Source: Halobellus clavatus (lineage in GTDB: Archaea; Halobacteriota; Halobacteria; Halobacteriales; Haloferacaceae). Taken from it: DNA of 64,000 nt. The DNA lies in the NCBI RefSeq assembly GCF_900107195.1, contig NZ_FNPB01000011.1, forward strand, positions 55,844 to 119,843. Direction: 5' to 3'. Shown here one piece after another: positions 1 through 9,400 of this stretch. A program made the translations under genes and the position numbers. Below the pieces are notes generated by a model. That model saw nothing but the letters and a program-made list of their open reading frames with translations. It did no database searches and was not told the DNA's origin. How positions within the stretch are numbered: position 1 is the first letter of the stretch; every line of letters begins with the position of its first letter.

Positions 1-2
1 AC

Positions 3-1049
3 CCCACTATGGAAGACGTCCTCGACATCCTCAAGGCTCTTGCTGATGGTGAGGACCCACTTGAATTCGTCAGCTACCAAGGAGACGCTACCGAACTTCA
101 CCGTGAGGAACGCGACGAGCTCGATGAACGCGTCGACGAAGTCACCTCCCGACTTCAGTCGAAGGACGATAGCAACCTCAAGTCCGAAGCCAACAGCCTC
201 CTCCGCTCGCTCGAAGCCTTCCAGCCAGGTGGCGTCGCTGCGAACCTCTCTGGGAAGACGACCGTCGACCTCGAGGACGAGCGGCTCATCGTCTTCGATA
301 TGAGTGCCTTCCAGGATACCAATCAAGCCCCTCTCCTTCAACACGTTATGCTTGATTGGAGCTACCAGCGGGCTCGCGAGAACTCCCGCCGGATGGAGGT
401 CATCTTCGAGGAGGTTCACTACCTGCTCAGTCAGAAATCTGCCCGCTCGCTCATCGGCCTGTTCACCCGCCATTCCCGACACTTCAACGCTGGCTTGACG
501 CTCATCTCCCAGACTGCAGAAGAATTCATGCAGGAGACCGACGATGTCCACTCACCACGCGCGATCTACGACCAGTGCGACATCAAGCAGCTGTTTTACC
601 AGGAATCAATTTCAGACGAGGTGATCGACTACTACGACCTCTCCCCAGCTGATGTCGAGGCCATCCAGAGCTTTGCACGTGGACAGGAGTCCGAGTTCAG
701 TGAATGTCTCCTGAGCGTCACCGGAATCGCGCGTCGACATCTCGAAATCCACGCGAGCGAGCTCACGGTTGATCTCCTTACTGAACCTGAGACGGCCGCC
801 GCAACCGCTCAGTTGGTTGAACAGCGTCGCCAACAGGCTGCCACCGCCCGCAGTGAACAGACTACCACCCAACCAGAAGAGAACGCCGAGACTGCCGGTG
901 GTTTGGGCGAAGAAGCTGCTGAGAAGGAAACTACTGACTCCAGTACGACACCCAGCGAAACGAGTGAGCCACCAACTGACCCCATCACAGACGGAAGTGG
1001 GGGCTCATCCTCCTCTGGGGACACTGCTGACGACACTAATTCCGAATAA
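3..1049 (+). CDS. VirB4/TrbE-type conjugation ATPase, C-terminal part (cut by window edge)
   Basis: Open from the first base with no stop upstream of the first ATG at 9, so this is the 3' part of a longer gene. A hydrophobic strand ending in FEEVH (nt 396-425) looks like a Walker B motif, and TLISQT (nt 496-513) looks like the following sensor strand. This order is typical of VirB4/TraC/HerA ATPases, which power conjugative DNA-transfer machines at the membrane. The last 80 residues are a Ser/Thr/Glu-rich acidic tail. The Walker A half lies outside the window, so activity cannot be judged. The coupling-protein-like gene downstream supports a transfer role. An alternative is a HerA/FtsK-like ATPase of unknown role. 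Confidence 0.75.
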   Translation, partial: PTMEDVLDILKALADGEDPLEFVSYQGDATELHREERDELDERVDEVTSRLQSKDDSNLKSEANSLLRSLEAFQPGGVAANLSGKTTVDLEDERLIVFDMSAFQDTNQAPLLQHVMLDWSYQRARENSRRMEVIFEEVHYLLSQKSARSLIGLFTRHSRHFNAGLTLISQTAEEFMQETDDVHSPRAIYDQCDIKQLFYQESISDEVIDYYDLSPADVEAIQSFARGQESEFSECLLSVTGIARRHLEIHASELTVDLLTEPETAAATAQLVEQRRQQAATARSEQTTTQPEENAETAGGLGEEAAEKETTDSSTTPSETSEPPTDPITDGSGGSSSSGDTADDTNSE

Positions 1050-1138
1050 TACCCTTCCCTTCTCTTCTCGCTCGGTCTACCTTGCCTCTCGTCATTTCAC
1101 ACCTTCCCTGTAGTCCACCAGTACAATCGGAGAGAGCG

Positions 1139-1166
1139 GGTTTTCGCCTGTACCCCCGGTGGAGTT
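1139..1166 (+). promoter_or_regulatory. Shared TATA + C/G inverted-repeat motif, copy 1
   Basis: GGGTTTTCG followed by TACCCCCGGTGGAG. This is a weaker version of the motif seen ahead of many genes in the window, and lies 16 nt before the ATG at 1182. Confidence 0.4.
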
Positions 1167-1181
1167 AAGTGTTAGACCAGC

Positions 1182-1667
1182 ATGGTTCAAACTAACCGGG
1201 AGACAGATATGACCAGCGTACTCCTCGGTGTCCAGCTCGCAGCTTTTGCCATCGCGGATGCCCTCCCTGGTGGCCTACGCGGGCTTGGACTCCTCACGGC
1301 TGCCCGCGCACAGTTCGCGACCATAAAAGCCGACCTGATGGCTCAGGCCGCGCCGATTTGGACTCGGCAGATGAGTGTGATCTTGCAGGCAGACTGTCCA
1401 GATGGGACTGAGGTTAGCTCAAATGAAGTCATCCAGTCCATCCACAACATCAACGACTTCATCTTCCTCCTTGGATGGACGCTTGTGCCCGGAGGATTCG
1501 TCCTCGGAGGTATCCTCTACTTCTACGGCTGGAACCAGTCTTGGAAAAAGCGGGGCCTCCGGCTGATGGTTGGCGCGGTCGCGATCGCCGGCGTCATCCT
1601 TCTTTGGGGCGCTATCGCTAACCTCATCCAGTGGGCGACCGGCGGCACTTGTGCGCCCACCACGTAA
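1182..1667 (+). CDS. Small membrane protein next to conjugation ATPase
   Basis: 161 residues; an in-frame ATG at 1209 is an alternative start. There is a weakly hydrophobic N-terminal segment, and two strong membrane segments (about residues 93-113 and 128-149) separated by a short basic loop (KKRGLR). One cysteine lies before the segments (ADCPDG) and one near the C-terminus (TCAPTT). The position directly after a VirB4-type gene suggests a membrane component of the transfer machine, such as a VirB2/VirB3/TrbC-like subunit. I see no sequence motif that proves this, so the role is inferred from context. Confidence 0.7.
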   Translation: MVQTNRETDMTSVLLGVQLAAFAIADALPGGLRGLGLLTAARAQFATIKADLMAQAAPIWTRQMSVILQADCPDGTEVSSNEVIQSIHNINDFIFLLGWTLVPGGFVLGGILYFYGWNQSWKKRGLRLMVGAVAIAGVILLWGAIANLIQWATGGTCAPTT

Positions 1668-1763
1668 CGGCGTTGAGTCGATTATTGGCGCTGGCAGACT
1701 GCCGCCTTGCCGTCCCCATCTTCTCGGCATCATCAGTAACTACAACCTGTGACCACGCTCTTG

Positions 1764-3212
1764 TTAAGGCGAGCTGTCACACCCCTTTCGCTCTCGGAGT
1801 ACCGCAATCCTGTCCTCGACTGAGGGGTGCACTCGAAGGAACCACTCGATAACAAACGGAGCCCCCCATGGAAGGGACGACGTCTCCGTCTTTTTCGAAC
1901 TCTCCCTCGCTCGGAGATCGGCAACCGACTGCAATGCGGTTATCGCGGTCTCACTTCCCACCCGTTGTCGTTCGTATTCGTCGGCAGCCAACTCAGCTCG
2001 GCGAACCCACCGTACGAGGCCGAACCGGAACCCGAATGCGAGAATGCCCATCACCACACCGAGTGTCTGCATCGATGGCGAAACAACCGCGAGTATCCCA
2101 CCGACACCACCGAAGAAAACCAATCCGGCCCCAGCAGCGAGGCGAAGATGTCCAAGAACGTGATGCCCGTGCTCGTGGTGGAGGATTGCGCGGAGTGATT
2201 CTGGCGAAATACTGTCATCTTCGAGGAGGGTCTCGCCAACGAAGACCCGGCGAAAGGGCCAGACACCCGCCGCCATCGCCGTCGAACGAAGCCCCACCGT
2301 GGCAACCCAAATCGACGTGTGGGGGTCAGCATCGATCTCCTCTGGTACGATCGCTGCGTATTCTTCAGGTGTGAGCGGCCGCGCCATATTCAGAAACGGC
2401 AAGAGCGTGATTGCGAAGAACAGGTAGGTGAACGTGAGCGCCCAGGTCACCGGCATTCTGAGCTCAGATGGAATCGGCAGCGCCGTCCACGGTGCTACAA
2501 CTAATATAAAGAGTCCACCAACGACCAACGCAACCCGGAGAGCGTGATCGTGGCGCGCCTCCGGCGTCTCAAGATGACTTGTCGTCTCCCTCCAAAACAT
2601 CGAGATTAACGGCGCACCTGTCACCGCCAAACACCCGAAATAGCTCGCAAGGATGAGCATCGGAAAGAGTCCTTTGACGACGACATTCGGTGAGGGCATC
2701 GGATATTCTGGCGTTAGTCTAACAAAGAACACCCAGACCAGAGTGGTGAATCCACCACTGACGATAGACCCCCCTAAGAACAGCACGAAGAAGTTGTTCA
2801 AGTGATCTGGAAGCCAAGAGACCCACCGAAAGCCTTCGGACACTTCATATTCTTCCGAGGCGGTTTGATCCGTGTTTTCCGATGATTCCGTCGACGCCGA
2901 TGCCTCTTCGCGGTTCAACCTATACTCATCGTAACGGTTTACCGCAGCACCGATCTGCCAGCCAAGTGCCACTGCGATAAGCATCGGGACCGTCACCCCG
3001 ACGAAGAGCAGCGCCGTCGCCGATGTAACCCCAAACACGAATCTGACCAGAACATAACTGAAGCCCGCCACTATAGGGGCAGTAAGAAATACACCCAACC
3101 CCCACCAGACCAACGTATCGACCGGCGAAGGTAGCCACGCAAGCGACGAACGAGCCTCGGATAGTACTCGTCGCCACCGTGGACAGGGGCTTGAGTCGCC
3201 ATTCGAGGGCAT
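1764..3212 (-). CDS. M48-family (HtpX-like) membrane metallopeptidase
   Basis: 482 residues with several hydrophobic segments. The zinc motif is HEHGH (about residue 345), followed by VLGH. A downstream ELAADEYE (about residue 409) supplies the third zinc ligand expected in M48 peptidases (pattern ExxxD). Family members are membrane-anchored proteases, often in quality control. A charged Ser/Glu/Thr-rich linker sits near residues 95-120. It is convergent with the small membrane gene upstream and divergent from the giant coupling-protein gene, so it is probably a separate transcription unit. Its substrate and any link to transfer are unknown. Confidence 0.85.
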   Translation of the reverse strand: MPSNGDSSPCPRWRRVLSEARSSLAWLPSPVDTLVWWGLGVFLTAPIVAGFSYVLVRFVFGVTSATALLFVGVTVPMLIAVALGWQIGAAVNRYDEYRLNREEASASTESSENTDQTASEEYEVSEGFRWVSWLPDHLNNFFVLFLGGSIVSGGFTTLVWVFFVRLTPEYPMPSPNVVVKGLFPMLILASYFGCLAVTGAPLISMFWRETTSHLETPEARHDHALRVALVVGGLFILVVAPWTALPIPSELRMPVTWALTFTYLFFAITLLPFLNMARPLTPEEYAAIVPEEIDADPHTSIWVATVGLRSTAMAAGVWPFRRVFVGETLLEDDSISPESLRAILHHEHGHHVLGHLRLAAGAGLVFFGGVGGILAVVSPSMQTLGVVMGILAFGFRFGLVRWVRRAELAADEYERQRVGSETAITALQSVADLRARESSKKTETSSLPWGAPFVIEWFLRVHPSVEDRIAVLRERKGCDSSP

Positions 3213-3405
3213 CTTTTACCGTAGATCATGCTATCTGAACCCAAAAATTGTCCGGGGGAACTCCAGTCCCTCGACCCACTGGCTATGAAAACGATTGCTT
3301 AGGAGACATCAGCGCATCGACTGAGCGAGCAATCGACCGGCCCCAAACTCCCGAATAGTATTTTACGCTGAGCAGATGAAATATCTGTAGAGGCCACTAC
3401 TGGCT

Positions 3406-6400
3406 ATGCCGACGCTCCCAGCCTTCACTCGAGCTTGGCTCTCGCCGGCCCCGCTCACCGATGACCATACCCAGTCGCCGCCCGATGCAAGGACAGATCG
3501 TACTTCGCATTCGTCGCGGTCGGTAGAGCCGACCCAGACGTCTCGATCCACTCGCTCAGGCCGCCCGAGGAATCGCCGTCCCCTGTACGGTGTTCTGTTG
3601 GCCCTGAGCGTCATCGGTATCCTACTCACGGCGGCCACTGGCCCAGCTCTCGCAGCACACCCCGCTGACTCCACGAGTACCACAGAGAGCCAGGACCTCT
3701 CTTCTACTTCGCTGCAATCCACGAATACAACCTCGCCGTGCCAAACTCAGAACAATAACTCGTACGGATGGACGGAACACTACGCGTGTATTCAAGTTCA
3801 TCTCTACCAGCAGGATCAGGATCTCTCGATCTTCCCAGAAGACGCAACACAGGCCCGGGAAGCTGCGAAGAACGGAGAGTCGGCTGAAACCATCGAGGAT
3901 TGGCTCTTCCGATACTATCGTACGGAGCAATACCCCGACTGGTGGATGCCGTCAGAGGAACAGATTGAGCAAACCCCGAAGCTCAAGCTCTACCCACTCA
4001 CGAACGAAACAGTTCACGAGTACGAGACCACTCAATCTCTCTCCGTGTTTCCGGAGGACGCTCGAGCCGTCCGATTCGCGGCAACTCATAACGCGACGGT
4101 GAACGAACTCCGGATGGCCCTCCTCAACTACTACGCCGTTCAGTGGGATCAGGGCTGGCGGCCGGACTCAGAATCATCCACGACCACCACAGCCAACACA
4201 TCCGTAGGAGGCGGCTCAAACGGAGGAGAATCGGAGGCTACCGCCGGGTCGAGTTCAAGCCCCGCTTGGTATGCTCCGTACCTTAGTGGGATCGTCGACG
4301 CCGCAAATCAATTTCGTGGATGGATGAGAGGAGTGCAGGAGTTCATCGGTGGGCTCCTCATTTGGAGCTTCAAGAATCCCATTATCGCAGGGATTGTCAT
4401 CTTCACGTCTCTCGTCGTGTTCCTCCTTCTCGGAGTCGCACGGCGGATGCGGCGGACGTGGACGGCGATGCTTGCGGTCTGGTCTCGATTCGTCCGCGCG
4501 ATCGTCTGGGTGGCCGACACTATTGGCATCGGAACGATCCGGCGAACACAAATCAAATTCTTCCGATTCCGTCGCACCCTCAACGTCTATGCTCACGCGT
4601 TCGCAGCGATGACTGGCTGGGCAATCCGCGAAGGGTTTCACCGTGTCGACCGTACGATCACAGACTACGTCACCGACGAAGACTCCAGCACGTGGTCGTA
4701 TATCGCACCACCCGCTCACGCACGCGCCAGTAGCGCAGCTGATGCCGCCGTCTCGGAGACAACGTATGCGAAGAGCAAGCGCCTCCTTGATCCTCTCGAT
4801 GCACCAGCCGTGTACGAACTCGATGAGGATGAACCACCGCGACCAGGAGACGACCTCTGGTACCGCATTACGGCCTCCGATCAACCGGCCTCACCGGAGA
4901 CAATCACTAAACAGATCGAAGGTCTACCCAATCTCACTGACGGGCTGGAAGTCATCATCCGATCGGCACCTCATGACCCCGAGATCGGAGGAGAAGAAAG
5001 CGAGCTTCAAACTACTGAAGGCGATGGCACCCGACTCGCAATCGAGGTTCTAATCCACTTCATCGAGGACGGCCAGACGAGCACGCTCGACCGGACGAAG
5101 CACAACTGGGTACGACAAGCCTTCGGTGGTCCCGACTACGACGTCACGCCAGTCTCGACGACGCTCCAGCGACTCCTCCGCGCCCGGCCGTACCGGCGGT
5201 GCAAGCATCTTCTCGGGAATGATGCGCCCCCATCAGCGACGTTCCCTTGGAGTAACGCGCAATCATCGGACGCCGCGACAGACGGTGGGCGGACTATCGG
5301 CGAGGACACGCCCACACCGAGCGAACGCGCAGCTGCAGCCGAGGCGATTCCTCAACGGTACTTCCGAGAGCATCTTGAGGATCAGTTCACTGCGGTCTGC
5401 CCGGAAGCGCCCGTGAGCTATCCACTCGGCTCCCGAGGAACCCGCCGCTGGGACTTCCTCCAGCGACTCAACGTCTTCGACGAAACCGCTGCCGAAGAAG
5501 CCCCTCCGATGGAAGCCGCTCTCGATGCCCTCCTTGAGACCGACGAACCCGCACTTCTCCGTGCCCGGATTACATCCGCAGGCGACCTTAGTGATCTCAT
5601 TCGGCAGAAACTCGACGTCATCGAGGGTGAGGAAAGTACCCAGTTCGACAAACGAACGAATCGCCGTGGGCGTAGCCGTGCGACACCAAGCTCAGGAGAG
5701 AATACCACCGAGGAAGACCGGGCTGCTGCTCGAGAACGAGAGAGTAGTCGGGTCCGTGGGGAAGTCGCGAGCGCGGAAGGGACACGGAACGAAGAACTCC
5801 AGAACAAGGGTGTAACTCGGAGTTTCAAAGTCACGATGGATGTCTTCACCCAACCCACACCCTTCTTGAATGATGCCCTCGAAGAGACTGCTGGAGGGTC
5901 AGTTGAACCCTCCTCAGAGGCCCACCCCGTCCCCTCCCCCCTCTTCCATTCAGATGGGGACTCCACCTCTGCCTCGACAAATACGGCGAGTGACGGGGGC
6001 GTCTTCACCGAAGAACAGCCCGACCTCAACGAGATAGACAGTACTGCCGATCTATCTGGTTCCGACGCCGACATCGAGACCTTAGCGAGTCGTGGTGACA
6101 CTCTTCGAGTGACTCCCGAGACGCTTGCCGAAGCCGCAGCCAGCCAGCGGACTACGGCTCGCGACGACGCCTGGCGGCTCGCAAAAACGTGGGCGACTGC
6201 TGCTGACGGCGAGTTCAACAAGCTCACTGAACCACCAGAGAACAGCCGCCTCGCAAAGTGGGCACGGCAGTTTGGATGGCGGAGACATACGCTCGGACAG
6301 CTCCGTGACTCGTACCGTTTCCACCGCGCTCAGGAGTATGCTGGTAGGGCACCCACATTCGGCCTACACTACTCTCTCCGTCGCCGCTGGCCGATCGTCC

Positions 6401-9400
6401 TCGCCGCCGCCGACGAACTCCCTTCGTTCACAGCACTCCCGAGTACCAGCGCTGTCTCGGACGACCTCGCAGCCCATATGGAACGCCAACTCTCCCACAC
6501 AGCCCCACTCTCTGAACTCTCTCCTGCCGAGGACAACGAAATCATCGGTACGGACATTGACGGGGCCACGCTCGGCTATGCGTTCGATCGTCTCCACGCT
6601 CGCGACCTCGCTCGTCCCGTCAAACATCGCACGGACTATATGGACCGGTCGATCCTCCACCAAGGGCTCCCCGGCTCCGGGAAGTCTGTCGACCAAGCTC
6701 ACGAGATCGTCGAGCGTCGGAAGGCCACGAACGGCCCCATCATCATCTACGCCGGCCCTGGCGCAAACGTCGGTGAACTCGCTGTGCGCGGTCTCTTGGA
6801 TGAATTCGGCGAAGACTGGGTGCGCGAGCACGTCCACTGGTTCGATATGCCCGAGGTCCTCCCCGGACTAACGGTCTTTGACACACGACCCGCCCAACAG
6901 GCTGACGACGCCCACGGCAACCCCGAGGCCGCAGAGAGCGTCGCAACCGACGACACCTCTTCCCAGCGCCCTGATATCGCTTCCAAGGACACCAGTTGGG
7001 AGACACACGGCTCACAGGTTATGCAGACTGTCCGGAAGATAGCCGAACTTCTGATGGGTGAGAGCGACTTCCAGAACGCCCGCGTGTCCCGTGATGTCCT
7101 TCGAGCCCTTGGAACAGCCGGTTTCTCACCGCATACATACCCGACAGGCGTCGACGGCACGCCTGCGTACCAGCGGAACGGTAGCGACACCAGCAGTAAC
7201 ACACTCCCAACTGCTGACGACCTCGTGAACGGCGAAAGTCACTCCAATGATGGAAATGAGGACGATTCAAGATCGCGCCAACCGACTGTGATGCCGTTCC
7301 GCTGGGGATACGACGCCAGCCCGTACGTCTACCCTCTCTGGCAGCTCCAAGAGCAGACCCAGCAGGTCACCGAACTGACGAGGTTGATGGACCCGGACAT
7401 CCCGATCAACCCCAAGGAAATACTGCCTGATCCGGGCTCGCACGCAATCAAGCGGAATATGGAGACGCCGTTTAACAACCAACAGCACACCGCCCAGCAG
7501 ATCCTCGGCGGTGTCACTAACCGTCTGAACGCGCTTACGACGGACGCCCGGCTCGCACCCCTCTTCAATAACACGACCCGGCGGTTCTCCTTCGCCGACT
7601 TCCTCTCTGGCGACCGCCAGAACGACGTCCTCATTTTCGACGTCGAGGACCTTGACCCGGATGCCCAGCGTGACTTCGTCCTTACACACGAACTCCTAAT
7701 GCAGTACGAACTCGAACTCTACAAGTCCTTCCTCAAAGAGGAGGCAACTGCGGACGATTACTACGTCAGCGTCTTCATCGACGAGGCCGGCCGCCTCGTC
7801 GAGCCGGATGACCTTGCGAAGATGATCGCCGTCGCCCGCAACCACTCTGTCTCCCTCTCACTTGCCGTCCAGACGCCCGACCAGCTCTTCGACGCCGACA
7901 CCGACAACAGTGTTGGCGACGACCCGACGTACGCCGAGATCATCGGTAATATTCAGACGACCGTCGTGCGTGCCGGTGAAATCACGCGTCAGCAGGCAAA
8001 GGCGCTTTGTCCGGCCGACCTCGAGGTCGAGGACTTCATGGATCACGTCCGTGATCTCCCCGTCGACCACCGGCTCGTCCAGTATCCGACACCTTCCGAA
8101 GGAACACGGTCTCAGACCATCGAAATCGCCCGCATTCCCCTTCCGAACTGGCATCAGGATGCCGAGGAACCCCCCGAAGGCTACGATTCTCGCGAAAATT
8201 TCGAGGGGGCCTTCCGAGAGGTTCGTGCCGACGTCATCGACCAGACGAACGAAGAGTACGGAATCCCCGACGACGAGTCAGAATCGGCTGTCCGTAACCG
8301 GGCGATTCTCAACATCCCCGAACTCGCCCACCATCTCACAATAGACGACCCACTCCTCCCGGTTGTCCTCGCGTGGGCGACTTGGATAGTCGCTCGTGAC
8401 CCACCCAACGGGCCCGGTGAAGAAACTCTGCACAGCGTCTCCAACACCGACAGCAAGCTCCCTGACCTCGAAGACCCAGTTGAACCAAATAATGATTCGA
8501 CGGCAGAGGACTCCCCGGCTGAGGAAGTCAGCGCGATAGATGTCCTGTCGGATGATGCAGGACCCGATGAATACACAGCTGAATCGGTATCTGCCAGTCG
8601 CGAGAACGATTCTCCATCCACTACGAGCGAGCAGCCAGATACGCTGTTCGACTCAGGTGGGTGGGCTCGCGACCAGTGGGATGAGGCGAAGACCGAGCTC
8701 ACCCAATCCAATACCGAGCGCCAGACTCCTCCCTCGGCCGCTGAGAGCTCAGGGCCTGCGTCCAGTCTTCATCACGTCCTGAAGGGCAGTATGACGACTG
8801 ACGAGTGGGAGGAGCTTACCGACCTCCTCGAGAAGGGGAAATCACTTTCCCCAGAGGAATGGGCGATTCACACCGACCTCCCGACGTACCGGAAAGACGA
8901 GAAATCCATCCAAGCCCGTGCGCTCAACAGCCGCGTCGCGACTCTCCTTAACCAAGGTATCCTCACCGAGGATGAAGTGGCCCGGATTCAGGAACTCATC
9001 GATCTCGCACGGGATACCGGGAACTGGCCACCGACTGCGGTTCGTGATCGTCTCGACACGAAGTCCGAAACTGCGCCAGCAGACGAATCAGCTCTCGAAC
9101 AGCAAAATGCCACTGTGAGTAACGAGAGTGTGTCCGCGGCGATCGAACGCCGCCGGACCAGTGAGAGCAATTCTGTTGGGATCGACCCATTCGATGGAGA
9201 GGAACCACGACCCGGGACGTACCGCTGGGTGCGCCTTGACGAGATGTACCGCCGGCTTCGCCTCGAAGTCGAGAAAGTCCTCGCCACAGAGGACCTCAAC
9301 GAGGGAGAACGTAATCGTCGCCGCGATGCCCTCCCCTCGCTCAAGGCGTGCGCCGATGAGATCGAGGCGTTAGGCACCATTATGACCCATCGGGGCGTCG